Shown one piece after another: positions 24,629 to 32,535 of a stretch of DNA of 64,000 nt (position 1 is the stretch's first letter; each line of letters begins with the position of its first letter). The translations under genes and the position numbers were made by a program. The stretch is taken from contig NZ_RKLQ01000001.1 in assembly GCF_019599405.1 (NCBI RefSeq), positions 434,001 to 498,000 of the forward strand, given 5' to 3'. Origin of the DNA: Haloarcula salinisoli (lineage in GTDB: Archaea > Halobacteriota > Halobacteria > Halobacteriales > Haloarculaceae). Below the pieces are notes generated by a model. That model saw only the letters and a program-made list of their open reading frames with translations, was not told the DNA's origin and searched no databases.

Positions 24629-24880
24629 TACCTTTTTCCGCCTCGGGTTTCCTCGCGCGCTCTTAGAGCGCGCTGTGGGAACAGCGTGGCGGCTGCGCCG
24701 CCACGTCATCCGGTTGCGGGCCGCCGGCCCGCAACCCGCTCGGCGCAAAAATCTACGCTAAAAAGGCCGGAATCTCGGCCTGGGGCCTCGATTCCGGTGA
24801 AACCGCTCGCCGATGGCGAGCGGTATGCTTCGGCGGACTGCCTGCCCTTCCCCGTCGGCGCGGCACGGAGGCCGCGCCCG
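24626..24880. repeat. family D repeat, copy D1
   Basis: Starts at the phosphodiesterase stop. In order: TAGTACCTTTTTCC, hairpin GCGCGCTC/GAGCGCGC (24655-24673), hairpin GTGGCGG/CCGCCAC (24686-24704), hairpin GGTTGCGGGCC/GGCCCGCAACC (24712-24736), CAAAAATCTACGCTAAAAA, hairpin ACCGCTCGCC/GGCGAGCGGT (24802-24824), then GACTGCCTGCCC and further GC-rich pairs. Copy D2 (60283-60540, opposite strand) has the same order with different hairpin sequences. Confidence 0.75.
24629..24637 (+). terminator. T-run terminator of the phosphodiesterase gene
   Basis: TACCTTTTTCC follows the stop TAG immediately; U-rich tracts terminate archaeal transcription. The same TAGTACCTTTTT string ends the convergent cetZ gene. 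Confidence 0.5.
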
Positions 24881-24985
24881 GCCATTCGTGCGGTTATCGC
24901 AAGCATCCGCGCGAGCGTAACGAGCGCGGTTCACCGAAAGCGCGCCAGCGGGGCGCTTTCGGCATTTTTTAGCGTAGATTTTTGC
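24745..24985. repeat. 241-bp element with 20-bp perfect terminal inverted repeats
   Basis: GCAAAAATCTACGCTAAAAA at 24745-24764 and its exact reverse complement at 24966-24985 enclose GC-rich hairpins (for example CCGAAAGCGCG...CGCTTTCGG). It overlaps D1 and resembles a MITE in shape, but its left half continues as D1, so the inverted ends may simply be one more stem of the structure. No gene. Confidence 0.65.
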
Positions 24986-25032
24986 AAGGAGGGTGCCCGC
25001 AGGGCCGAAGGCCCGAGGACACCCTCCGCAGT

Positions 25033-25041
25033 AAAAAGGTA
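25033..25041 (-). terminator. T-run terminator of cetZ
   Basis: On the minus strand the cetZ stop TAG continues as TACCTTTTTAC, mirroring the phosphodiesterase end at 24626. Confidence 0.5.
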
Positions 25042-26115
25042 CTACATCAGCGAGTCGAGGTCGTCGCTGGAGTACTCTTCGGGGTCGGTGTCGTTGCCCT
25101 GGGACTTCGCTGCCTGTTTGGCCTTCTCCATGTACTCGTTGACGCGGTCGGAGCGCTCGATGCCCGAGAGGACGACCAGCGCGGCGATCTTCTCCGAGCC
25201 GAGCGGGAAGTCCCCGCCCCGGACTTCCATGCTGCCGGTCTCGTCTTCGACCCAGCGGCGGGCGCGTTCGACGCCCTTCCGGGAGAGGCGTTCGGGGTCG
25301 CCCGCGATGACCAGCAGCGCGGATTCGGCGTCGGTGGCGTTGGGGAGACTCATACTGGACAGCATAGCGTTTCGGGTGACGCTGGTGATGGTGTTGACGT
25401 TCTCCGCGGCGTCCTCGCTGGCCTCGGCGGCGGCGTAGCCGACGGCTGAGATGCCGCCGCTGCGGAGGGTGTTGATTATCTCCGAGGAGTCGACGACACT
25501 CTCGCCGACGCCTTCGACGGCCTCGCCGGCGGCCAGCAGCAGGCCGATGCGCTGGGCGATGGCGTCGTTGATGCGTTTGTACCCTTCGGCGACGCTGTCG
25601 CCGGAGCCGCGCCAGGCGTCGTTGTCGACGAGGATGACGGAGTCTGACTCCCGGATGGCGGTCTTCAGCGAGCGGCCGGCGTTGGCCTGGTAGAGCCCGC
25701 CCTCGTCGTCCCCGGGGAGGATACCGAGGGTGTAGACGGGCATCTCGTAGATACGTTTGAGTTCGCGGACCAGCATCGGCGCGCCGCCCGAACCGGTGCC
25801 ACCGCCCAGCCCGGCGACCACCACGACGGCTTCGGCCTCGGTGGTGATGCGCCCGTCCATGTTGTCCAGCACCTCCGTCGCCGACTCCTGCATTATCTGG
25901 GCGCCGAGTTCGTTGTCGCCGCCGACGCCGTGACCTTTGACGCGGTCCTGGCCGATGAGAGTGGTGTCGAGTTCGAGGTTCTGCAGGTCGGCTCTGGCGG
26001 AGTTGACCGCGAGGGCGCCACGGACGGCGTTGAAGCCCATGTTGTAGTCGAACTCCGCGAGGGCCTGTGTGACCTTCCCCCCGGCTTGACCGACACCTAT
26101 CAGGACGACTTTCAT
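25042..26115 (-). CDS. cetZ: CetZ tubulin/FtsZ-like cytoskeletal protein
   Basis: A 357-aa GTPase of the CetZ family, which controls cell shape and motility in haloarchaea. The N-terminal GVGQAGGKV loop, NSARADL segment, the tubulin signature GGGTGSG at 104-110, and the NDAWR and VVDSSEIINTL segments are all present, as is the synergy-loop region. The C-terminal tail is acidic and glutamine-containing. It is shorter than CetZ1 of Haloferax, so it may be one of the divergent paralogues. Next upstream on the same strand is a small winged-helix gene. Confidence 0.93.
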   Translation of the reverse strand: MKVVLIGVGQAGGKVTQALAEFDYNMGFNAVRGALAVNSARADLQNLELDTTLIGQDRVKGHGVGGDNELGAQIMQESATEVLDNMDGRITTEAEAVVVVAGLGGGTGSGGAPMLVRELKRIYEMPVYTLGILPGDDEGGLYQANAGRSLKTAIRESDSVILVDNDAWRGSGDSVAEGYKRINDAIAQRIGLLLAAGEAVEGVGESVVDSSEIINTLRSGGISAVGYAAAEASEDAAENVNTITSVTRNAMLSSMSLPNATDAESALLVIAGDPERLSRKGVERARRWVEDETGSMEVRGGDFPLGSEKIAALVVLSGIERSDRVNEYMEKAKQAAKSQGNDTDPEEYSSDDLDSLM

Positions 26116-26225
26116 ACGGAACCTCTAAGTCGCGGAACTAATCAACGTTGCGGCAATTCGACCGCTGTACTACTGTTACAGGCGCTGTGTCCGTGGCGCT
26201 GGCGGGCACAGCGACCGCCCCTTCC

Positions 26226-26495
26226 TCACTCGATGGTGAGCGTGTAGATGCGCTTGCGGGCGTCCGAGAAGGAAAAGCGGGAGCCGACGACGTCGACGTC
26301 TTCCAGCCGGGTCAGGGCGTACCGGACGGTTCGGGGCGGCAGTAGCGTCTCCTCGGCGAGCTGGCTCTGGGTCAGGCTGTCGTTGTACTCCAGTACCTTC
26401 GCGACCAGCTTCGCGCTGGGGGGCAGGTCCGCGACGGCCTCCCACCCCACCTGTTCCTCCTCGGTCTCTGGCTGCTGGATGTCGGATGTACTCAT
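26226..26495 (-). CDS. winged-helix (MarR-like) regulator, 89 aa
   Basis: A small DNA-binding protein. After an acidic 20-residue lead, the winged helix reads LPPSAKLVAKVLEYNDSLTQ, SQLAEETLLPPRTVRYALTR, LEDVDVVGSRFSFSDARKRI, ending in YTLTIE. Similar HTH proteins are common beside other genes in haloarchaea. The ATG 26495 follows TAATAATATTT (26520-26530) at about 27-35 bp. It lies 110 bp upstream of cetZ in the same direction; control of cetZ is a guess. Start MLYMS 9 bp earlier is possible but lies nearer the TATA box. Confidence 0.8.
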   Translation of the reverse strand: MSTSDIQQPETEEEQVGWEAVADLPPSAKLVAKVLEYNDSLTQSQLAEETLLPPRTVRYALTRLEDVDVVGSRFSFSDARKRIYTLTIE

Positions 26496-26518
26496 ATACA
26501 ACACCGTATCGCATACAG

Positions 26519-26531
26519 GATAATAATATTT
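26519..26531 (-). promoter_or_regulatory. TATA box of the winged-helix gene
   Basis: ATAATAATATTTC, the most A/T-rich tract in the 130-bp spacer, is 24-36 bp ahead of ATG 26495. The GTATCGCATAC stretch beside it (about 26506-26516) could be an operator. Confidence 0.45.
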
Positions 26532-26624
26532 CTTGTTCTATCTCATGCACTGTGGGAATCTTCCGGCAATATCTCTGTGGCCGGGGGCCGAAAGCTTACA
26601 GTCGGAACCATCCCGATAGTTCGT

Positions 26625-27137
26625 GTGGACGAAATCGAGGCCAGGACGGTCGTCTACGCGCCCCCCGAGGAGCTGTACGACTTTCTCGTCGACTTCCCGG
26701 GCTATGCGCGCTACTCGGAGTATCTCGACCGGGTGCGACAGGACGGCGACGGCACGGTCGGCACGAGATACGCCCTCCAGTTCTCGTGGTGGAAGCTCTC
26801 CTACACCGCCCGCTCGGAGGTGACCGGTGTCGACCCGCCCGAGCGCATCGACTGGCGCATCGTCAAGGACATCGACGCACAGGGCTACTGGGAGATAACA
26901 CCGACCGAGCCCCCCGACGGCGTCGACGTCGCCACGGAGGTCGTCCTCCACATCGAGTACGACGCCAGTTCGGCCTCTGCGAGTGCCGTCGACCTGCCGA
27001 AGCTCGTCTCTATGGGGTGGGTCATCGAGAAAGTCAAACCGCTCGTCCGCAAAGAAGCGACCCGCATCGTCAGACGGGTCGTCGACGATATCGAGGGCGA
27101 GCCCCGAGAGGCCGAGGTCGAGATTCGAACCGCCTGA
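26625..27137 (+). CDS. SRPBCC (START-like) domain protein
   Basis: A 170-aa single-domain START/coenzyme Q-binding-like protein. The fold is seen as DEIEARTVVYAPPEELYDFL, VDFPGYARYSEYLDRVRQDG, then beta strands and a long C-terminal helix (VIEKVKPLVRKEATRIVRRV). This family binds hydrophobic ligands. GTG 26625 gives the family start; earlier frame-open sequence is not protein-like. Its TGA directly abuts the stop of the convergent halocyanin gene. Confidence 0.82.
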   Translation: MDEIEARTVVYAPPEELYDFLVDFPGYARYSEYLDRVRQDGDGTVGTRYALQFSWWKLSYTARSEVTGVDPPERIDWRIVKDIDAQGYWEITPTEPPDGVDVATEVVLHIEYDASSASASAVDLPKLVSMGWVIEKVKPLVRKEATRIVRRVVDDIEGEPREAEVEIRTA

Positions 27138-27866
27138 TTACTCGTCGGGCATCTCGTAGTCGCCGCCGTAGCGCATGAAGACGTAGGCCATCCCCAGCGT
27201 CGCGACCATCACGACGGAGGTGGCGACGCCGAGCATCTTCGCGCTGCCGGGCACGCCCAGCGGGCCCGTACTGGACCCGCCGCCGCCGGTGCTCTTTGTC
27301 GGGTAGTCCGTGCCGACGACGATGGAGCCTTTCATCCCCGATGCCTCGTGGGGGGAACAGTAGTAGTTGTAAATGCCGTCTTCTTCGAAGGTGTGCTCGT
27401 AGTTGACACCGGAACTCGACGTGGCGCTGCCCGAGTCGAGGGTGTCCCCGCCGTCCTGGACGACGTTGTGGCCGCCGCCCTCGCCCGTCCACTCGAACTG
27501 GACCGTAGCGCCGTTGTCGACGTGGATGGCGGCCGGGCCGAAGCCGAAGGCGCCGCCGTTGGCCTCCACGCCCACTTCGACCGTTGCGGTGTCCTGTCCG
27601 CGGGCGTCGGTGACGCTCCCCGAGAAGTTCCCGACCCCGTCGAGGTAGCCGCCAAAGTCCGGCGGTCCGGCTTCACCGCCGCCGCCCTCGGTGCCGGCTT
27701 CGGTACCGTTGGCGGTCGCGGTTCCGGCCGGCGTGCCGGTCGCTGTCCCGTTCTCGGTCGCATTCTCCTGGGCGGCGGCGGTACCGGAAGCGGCCGCGAC
27801 GGCCGTCGCCCCCGTCGCCGTCCGCATAAAGGCCCGACGAGATACGTCCCTACTACCGTCTGTCAT
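27138..27866 (-). CDS. halocyanin-type blue copper protein
   Basis: A 242-aa secreted copper protein that shuttles electrons at the outer face of the membrane. A Tat signal (SRRAFMRTATG, residues 9-19) is followed by a Thr/Gly/Ala-rich spacer and a cupredoxin domain (about 75-185). The type I copper ligands are His133 (GGHNVV), Cys170 (YYCSPH), His173 and Met178 (SGMKGS). A glycine/serine linker and a C-terminal transmembrane helix (about 210-230) anchor it. A two-ended anchoring mode is ordinary for halocyanins. Confidence 0.92.
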   Translation of the reverse strand: MTDGSRDVSRRAFMRTATGATAVAAASGTAAAQENATENGTATGTPAGTATANGTEAGTEGGGGEAGPPDFGGYLDGVGNFSGSVTDARGQDTATVEVGVEANGGAFGFGPAAIHVDNGATVQFEWTGEGGGHNVVQDGGDTLDSGSATSSSGVNYEHTFEEDGIYNYYCSPHEASGMKGSIVVGTDYPTKSTGGGGSSTGPLGVPGSAKMLGVATSVVMVATLGMAYVFMRYGGDYEMPDE

Positions 27867-27966
27867 GGCTCGTCGTTAGGACTGGCCTGTCCTGAATATG
27901 TCGGTTTCCAGTCGGTCCTACCGACCGGTTCCCGGCCCCTTTTCAGCCGCGAACACGACAGTTCGC

Positions 27967-28809
27967 ATGATGTCACAACAGACACCGACAGCCGATACTG
28001 TCCCGCGTGCCAGCGGTATGCCGATGCTCGGGCTCGGAACATGGCAGAACGACGACCCTCAGGAGTGTACCGACAGCGTCGAGACCGCTCTGGAGATGGG
28101 CTATCGCCACGTCGACACCGCACAGGCCTACGGGAACGAGGACGCCGTGGGCGACGGGTTGGCCGCCGCCGACGTGGACCGCGAGGACATCTTCCTCGCG
28201 ACGAAGGTCTGGAACGCGAACCTCGCGGCCGAGGATGTCCACGCGACGACCGAAGAGAGCCTCGACGACCTCGGGGTCGACGCCGTCGACCTGCTGTACG
28301 TCCACTGGCCGGCCGGGGCCTACGACGCCGAGGCGACCCTCGGTGCCTTCGACGAGCTCTACGACCAGGGGAAGATACACAACGTCGGCGTCTCGAACTT
28401 CGAACCCCACCACGTAGAGGAGGCCATGGAGATTCTCGACGCCCCGCTCTTTGCCAACCAGGTCGAGATACACCCGTTCCTCCAGCAGGAGGAGCTCCGA
28501 GCGCACGCCGAGGAACACGACTACGAACTCGTCGCCTACTCGCCACTGGCCCGCGGCGACGTCTTCGAGAGCGACGTGTTGACCGACATCGGGGACAGCC
28601 ACGACGCCAGTGCCGCCCAGGTCAGCCTCGCGTGGCTCAACGACAAGGGAGTCACCGCCATCCCGAAAGCGACCGGGCGCGACCACATCGCGGACAACTG
28701 GCGGAGTCTGGACCTCGAACTCAGCGAGGCGGAGATCGCCCGCATCGACGATATCGACCGCGAGGACCGGAAGGTCGACCCGGACTTTGGCCCCGACGCC
28801 TGGGACTGA
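27967..28809 (+). CDS. aldo/keto reductase
   Basis: A 280-aa NAD(P)H-dependent oxidoreductase with a TIM barrel. The catalytic tetrad is complete: Asp50 and Tyr55 (DTAQAYGNE), Lys80 (LATKVW), His113 (YVHWP). The cofactor part near the C terminus, IPKATGRDHIADNW, fits the AKR family. Substrate is likely a small sugar aldehyde or ketoacid. Two ATGs in tandem (27967 and 27970) could start translation. Divergent from halocyanin. Confidence 0.92.
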   Translation: MMSQQTPTADTVPRASGMPMLGLGTWQNDDPQECTDSVETALEMGYRHVDTAQAYGNEDAVGDGLAAADVDREDIFLATKVWNANLAAEDVHATTEESLDDLGVDAVDLLYVHWPAGAYDAEATLGAFDELYDQGKIHNVGVSNFEPHHVEEAMEILDAPLFANQVEIHPFLQQEELRAHAEEHDYELVAYSPLARGDVFESDVLTDIGDSHDASAAQVSLAWLNDKGVTAIPKATGRDHIADNWRSLDLELSEAEIARIDDIDREDRKVDPDFGPDAWD

Positions 28810-28901
28810 GCGACGGCCACCGCGCCCCACCGCCGTCGGTGTGATAGTATTCTCCGCCACGGCCTGAAAGCTTTACCACGGGGAGGGGTAAACTGGGATG
28901 T

Positions 28902-29642
28902 ATGTCAGTCGGGAACGACGGGGTGCTCGCCGGCCTCCGAATCGACCTCCGGCGGTTACACGAGACGTGGATGGAGCTGGTCTACCCTCGCCAGCGGGGC
29001 GCGGGCGACACAGTGTTGGGGACGTGGCAGCCGGACACCCAGCTCGGCATGATACTGTACCGGGCCTGGTCGGCGCTGGGGGTCCCGGTCATCGCCTTCG
29101 TCTACCCGCTGGTCCTGCTGGGTGCGTTCGTCCGGTTCCAGACTCGCCGCATCGGCCGCACCGCGGCCAGCCTGGGCCTGCTCGGCGTCGTCGTACTCTC
29201 GCTGGTGGTCTGGGGCGCGCTCGCGGCACTCGCTCGGTTCCAGCTCGACCTCATCGCCGGTGGCTTCCTGGCCATCGCGCTCGCCGGCGGGGTGGCGACC
29301 GTCTCGGCCGCGCTGGCCGTCGGGACGAAGTCGGCCGGCGGTCGGGCCACGACGGTCCTGCTCGCCTATCCCTTTGCCATGACCGCTATCTTCCTCCCGC
29401 CGGTCGTGGCCGCGCTGTTCTCGAAGACGCTCGCCGCCGTCGTCCTCCCCAACAGCACCGCCCTGGCCCGGTGGCTGCTCGCCAACGCGCTCGCACCCAT
29501 CGGCCTCGCCGAGACGTTCTCCCGGACGTTCGAACTGGAGGGTGTGGGCTATGTCATCATGTGGCTGGCCATCTCCTTCCCCATCGGCTGGGTGCTGGGC
29601 TCGCTGGTCACCCTGGCCGACCTCGTCAGACCTACCGAGTAA
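28902..29642 (+). CDS. membrane protein, about six helices
   Basis: A 246-aa integral membrane protein with hydrophobic segments at about 50-75, 88-110, 118-140, 146-170, 182-198 and 215-238. The N-terminal 45 residues (MSVGNDGVLAGLRIDLRRLH) are soluble and amphipathic. No transporter motif is seen; conserved haloarchaeal membrane proteins of this type lack an assigned role. A TAAA-rich GGGGTAAACTG near 28885-28895 sits just ahead of the ATG and is the likely promoter or RBS area. The next gene begins 40 bp later. Confidence 0.72.
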   Translation: MSVGNDGVLAGLRIDLRRLHETWMELVYPRQRGAGDTVLGTWQPDTQLGMILYRAWSALGVPVIAFVYPLVLLGAFVRFQTRRIGRTAASLGLLGVVVLSLVVWGALAALARFQLDLIAGGFLAIALAGGVATVSAALAVGTKSAGGRATTVLLAYPFAMTAIFLPPVVAALFSKTLAAVVLPNSTALARWLLANALAPIGLAETFSRTFELEGVGYVIMWLAISFPIGWVLGSLVTLADLVRPTE

Positions 29643-29682
29643 AGTAACGGCTTTGGGTCTGGGCTCCTAACTCGCGGCTGCT

Positions 29683-29868
29683 ATGGAACTAGACGCGCTG
29701 AAGACGGCTGTCGCCTTCCTCGTCCTGTTCGGTGTCCTCGCTGTCGGGACGCTGATGAGTCCGATGACGACCAGTACCGTGATGATGGTTCTGGGCGGGC
29801 TGCTCGTGTTCGGCGTCGTGACACTGCTGCTGGGCGTCAAACACGGCGAGTACCGCGCCTCACACTGA
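29683..29868 (+). CDS. two-helix small membrane protein (DUF7333-like)
   Basis: A 61-aa protein almost wholly made of two membrane helices (about 8-26 and 32-52) separated by TTSTVM, with the polar end KHGEYRASH. It resembles the small haloarchaeal DUF7333 proteins. It follows the six-helix membrane protein on the same strand and may share its transcript. Function unknown. Confidence 0.7.
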   Translation: MELDALKTAVAFLVLFGVLAVGTLMSPMTTSTVMMVLGGLLVFGVVTLLLGVKHGEYRASH

Positions 29869-29944
29869 TCGGGATTATCGTAGTGACGGGCCGGTGTACG
29901 ACGACCGCTGTTCGGCGCTACCCGGCCACGCGCTACGATGTTCC

Positions 29945-30697
29945 CTATACGACGTCGCTCGGGCGAACAACTGCTTTTTCCGGTGACTCAGACTCGCTCG
30001 TAGCCACCGCCAGGTCACTGGCAGCGTCCTCGCCAAAGCGGACCGTCGCGCCCGCCCGAAGCGGCGCGAGCAGCCCCGCGACGACGGCACCCGCCGAGGT
30101 GACCGGCGCCCGGAACGCCACGGTCGTCTCCGCGTCGACGTCGTACTCCTCGACGACGCGCTCGCTCGCCGCGAGCACCTCCTCGTGGCTGTAGGTCCCG
30201 TTGTCGTCCCGCAGCGCAGGGTCGTCGGGGGCGCGCTCGCCCGGCGGCTGCAGGGGGTTCTCGCTCCACAGTTCCCGCTCGAAGCCGGCGACGGTGGGGT
30301 CCTCGCTCGGGCCGCCGTAGGCCAGCGCCTTCGTCCCCGGTGCCAGCTCGTAGCGGTCGAGCCACGCCGCCGGCGCCACGAGTGCGGTCGCGTCGACCTC
30401 GGTCCCCGGAGCGATGTCCGCCACCGCGCCATCGAGCGTCGCGGACAGCAGCGCGAGCAGCCCGTCGGGACAGTCCCGCAGGTAGCCCGGTTCGTCCCCG
30501 TCGGTGGGGTTCTTCGGCCCGACGACGACGGCGACGGCCATCCCCTCGCGGACCCCGTAGTGGCGCATCAGGTTCCCGCCCTTCCAGACGTTCGTACAGA
30601 AGTCCCGGTAGCTGTACGGCGCCGACCGCTCCGGCGTCGTAAACAGCACACCCTCGCGCTCGCGACCGGCCGCAACCAGCTCACTCAGCGTTTGCAT
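29945..30697 (-). CDS. truncated ANL-superfamily (acyl-CoA synthetase-like) protein
   Basis: A 250-aa protein matching only the first part of an AMP-binding enzyme: YSYRDFCTNVWKGGNLMRHY as in the ANL N-subdomain, then TVAFRAPVTSAGAVVAGLLA and PLRAGATVRFG. The adenylate loop (Ser/Thr-Gly-rich TSGTTGxPKG type) is missing; its place is taken by DDNGTYSHEEV. There is no C-terminal domain. It is therefore probably not an enzyme and may bind acyl or adenylate ligands, or be a decayed copy that kept its frame. ATG 30697 chosen over an upstream ATG. No partner gene nearby. Confidence 0.72.
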   Translation of the reverse strand: MQTLSELVAAGREREGVLFTTPERSAPYSYRDFCTNVWKGGNLMRHYGVREGMAVAVVVGPKNPTDGDEPGYLRDCPDGLLALLSATLDGAVADIAPGTEVDATALVAPAAWLDRYELAPGTKALAYGGPSEDPTVAGFERELWSENPLQPPGERAPDDPALRDDNGTYSHEEVLAASERVVEEYDVDAETTVAFRAPVTSAGAVVAGLLAPLRAGATVRFGEDAASDLAVATSESESPEKAVVRPSDVV

Positions 30698-30737
30698 AGC
30701 ACTCCGTTCGCAGTGCCCGGACAAAAGAGAGCCGAAA

Positions 30738-31883
30738 TTAGAGGGAGTTCTTCAGCTTCTCGAAGAACCCCTCGTCGACGTCGACCTCCTCGCCGCCGGC
30801 CTCGGCGAAGGCTTCCAGCGCCTCCTTCTGCTCGCTGTTGAGGCTGTCTGGCGTGACAACCTGCACCTGGACGTATAGGTCGCCGTTGCCGCGCCGGCGC
30901 AGTCGGGGCATCCCCTTGCCCTCTAACCTGAATACTTCGCCGCTCTGGGTGCCGCTGGGGACGTCCACCTCGACGTCGCCGTCCAGCGTCGGGACGGTGA
31001 TGGTGTCGCCGAAGACCGCCTGCGGGAACGAGATGGCGTGGTTATAGGAGAGGTCGTCGCCGTCGCGCTCGAAGTCGGGATGGTTCCGCACGGACACCTG
31101 GATGAGGAGGTCGCCGTTGGGGCCGCCGTTCTCGCCGGGCGCGCCCTCCCGTTCCATCCGCAGGCTCTGGCCGTCCTCGATACCAGCCGGAATCTCCACT
31201 TCCAGCGTGGCCTCGTTGCGGACGGTGCCCTCGCCGCGACAGGTCGAGCAGGTCTCGTCGTAGAGGGTCCCCTCGCCCTCACAGCGCCGGCAGGTCGCGG
31301 TCTGCTGGACCCGGCCCATCGGCGTCTGCTGGACGCGCGTGGTCTGGCCCTGACCGTTACACTCCGGACAGGTCTCCGAGTCGGCACCGGGCGGATGGCC
31401 CTTCCCGTCGCAGTCCTCGCAGCTCTCGGGTCGCGTGACGGTTATCTGCTTTTCGGCGCCGTTGTAGGCCTCTTCCAGGTCGATTGTGAGACGGGTCTGG
31501 AGGTCCTGTCCCTGTCGACGGCGGGAGCCGCCGCGGCCGCCGCGACCGCCGCCACCGAAGAACTGGTCGAAGATGTCCTGCATGTCGAAGCCGCCGGCGC
31601 CACCGACGCCACCGGCGCCGCCCATGCCGCCACCGCCGCCGGCGCCGCCGCGCTTCTCGGCCTGCTCGAAGCGGTCGTGGCCCATCTGGTCGTACATCTG
31701 CCGTTTCTCTTCGTCGGTGAGGACCTCCTTTGCCTTCTTCGCTTTCTTGAACTTCTCCTCGGCGTTCGGGTCGTCGCTGACGTCCGGGTGGTACTCCCTG
31801 GCCTTCTGCCGGTAGGCCTCCTGTATCTCGTCTTCAGAGGCGTCCCGGGAGACCCCCAGTATCTCGTAGAAATCCTGGCTCAT
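30738..31883 (-). CDS. dnaJ: chaperone protein DnaJ
   Basis: A 381-aa type I J-protein. J domain with HPD at 32-34, a Gly/Arg-rich linker (about 70-135), and four CxxCxGxG zinc motifs (CEDCDGKGH, CPECNGQGQ, CRRCEGEGT, CSTCRGEGT), then the two beta-barrel client domains and a C-terminal helix. It stimulates DnaK ATPase. ATG 31883 was chosen since it starts the J domain and AGATACTTGA lies 26-35 bp ahead. The gene is 0.9 kb downstream of dnaK, with a pilin-like gene inserted on the other strand. Confidence 0.97.
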   Translation of the reverse strand: MSQDFYEILGVSRDASEDEIQEAYRQKAREYHPDVSDDPNAEEKFKKAKKAKEVLTDEEKRQMYDQMGHDRFEQAEKRGGAGGGGGMGGAGGVGGAGGFDMQDIFDQFFGGGGRGGRGGSRRRQGQDLQTRLTIDLEEAYNGAEKQITVTRPESCEDCDGKGHPPGADSETCPECNGQGQTTRVQQTPMGRVQQTATCRRCEGEGTLYDETCSTCRGEGTVRNEATLEVEIPAGIEDGQSLRMEREGAPGENGGPNGDLLIQVSVRNHPDFERDGDDLSYNHAISFPQAVFGDTITVPTLDGDVEVDVPSGTQSGEVFRLEGKGMPRLRRRGNGDLYVQVQVVTPDSLNSEQKEALEAFAEAGGEEVDVDEGFFEKLKNSL

Positions 31884-31908
31884 TCGTTGTGTGAGTGGTA
31901 CTGGATTG

Positions 31909-31918
31909 AGATACTTGA
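31909..31918 (-). promoter_or_regulatory. TATA box of dnaJ
   Basis: AGATACTTGA (plus-strand reading) lies 26-35 bp ahead of ATG 31883, so dnaJ has its own promoter. Confidence 0.45.
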
Positions 31919-32031
31919 AAAGAACGGGTCTCCTACGGGCCGCGACACCCGCCGCCGCTGTCGCCCGCCTGCGCCCGCTCCACGGTCCGGGACCGGGGGG
32001 CTTATTTTTCCCCCGGGAGACAGTCCGCCCA

Positions 32032-32535
32032 ATGAGTGTGAGGTCGGACGCCCGCGCCGCCGTGCCCGTCGAGCGCATCGCCGTCTGGGGAGTCGCGGTG
32101 CTGGCCGTCGCCGCGTTCGCCGGACTGGTCGTCGGGCCGGGCGCCGACTTCCGGACCGCGGCCCCGTCGGCCGACTTCGAGGGGAGCTACAACAACACCA
32201 CGGGGACTGTCACGGTCACCCACGCCGGCGGCGACGACCTGACAGGCGAGTCCGTCGTCGTGGTCGTCACCGACGCCGACGGCGACACGACGACGCGGCT
32301 GCTGTGGGCCAACGAGTCGACCCTCCCCGTGACTGAGGGCGATAGCTTCGCCGTCGACGACCCGCTCGCCGACACCGACGGTGACGGGAACTACCTCGAC
32401 GGCGACGGCTCCGTGGGCTTCTACCTGGAACCCGGCGACACCGTCGCGGTCGTCTGGACCGGGCGCCTGACTGGCGCGCCGGAGACCCGGACGGCGACGC
32501 TGGAGACGATTACTGTCGGGAACGAGACTGGCTGA
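32032..32535 (+). CDS. type IV pilin-like / secreted single-TM protein
   Basis: A 167-aa protein with one N-terminal membrane helix (about 15-37) after a short basic lead, followed by a beta-rich extracellular domain: YNNTTGTVTVTHAGGDDLTG, VVVVVTDADGDTTTRLLW, GFYLEPGDTVAVVWTGRLTG. The C-terminal part resembles the common beta domain of haloarchaeal PilA-type pilins, but the N terminus lacks a clear prepilin peptidase site. It stands between dnaJ and dnaK in reverse orientation. Pilin is a best guess. Confidence 0.6.
   Translation: MSVRSDARAAVPVERIAVWGVAVLAVAAFAGLVVGPGADFRTAAPSADFEGSYNNTTGTVTVTHAGGDDLTGESVVVVVTDADGDTTTRLLWANESTLPVTEGDSFAVDDPLADTDGDGNYLDGDGSVGFYLEPGDTVAVVWTGRLTGAPETRTATLETITVGNETG

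Noticed and set aside
24745-24985. Autonomous transposon
   Set aside because: Perfect inverted ends but no coding capacity and no seen target duplication; kept only as a repeat.
29945-30697. Frameshifted acyl-CoA synthetase
   Set aside because: No remainder of the enzyme is seen in other frames up or downstream; the frame closes normally, so it is listed as a short intact gene.
32032-32535. Archaellin
   Set aside because: No class III signal peptide site and no archaellin gene neighbours; pilin-like is as far as the sequence supports.
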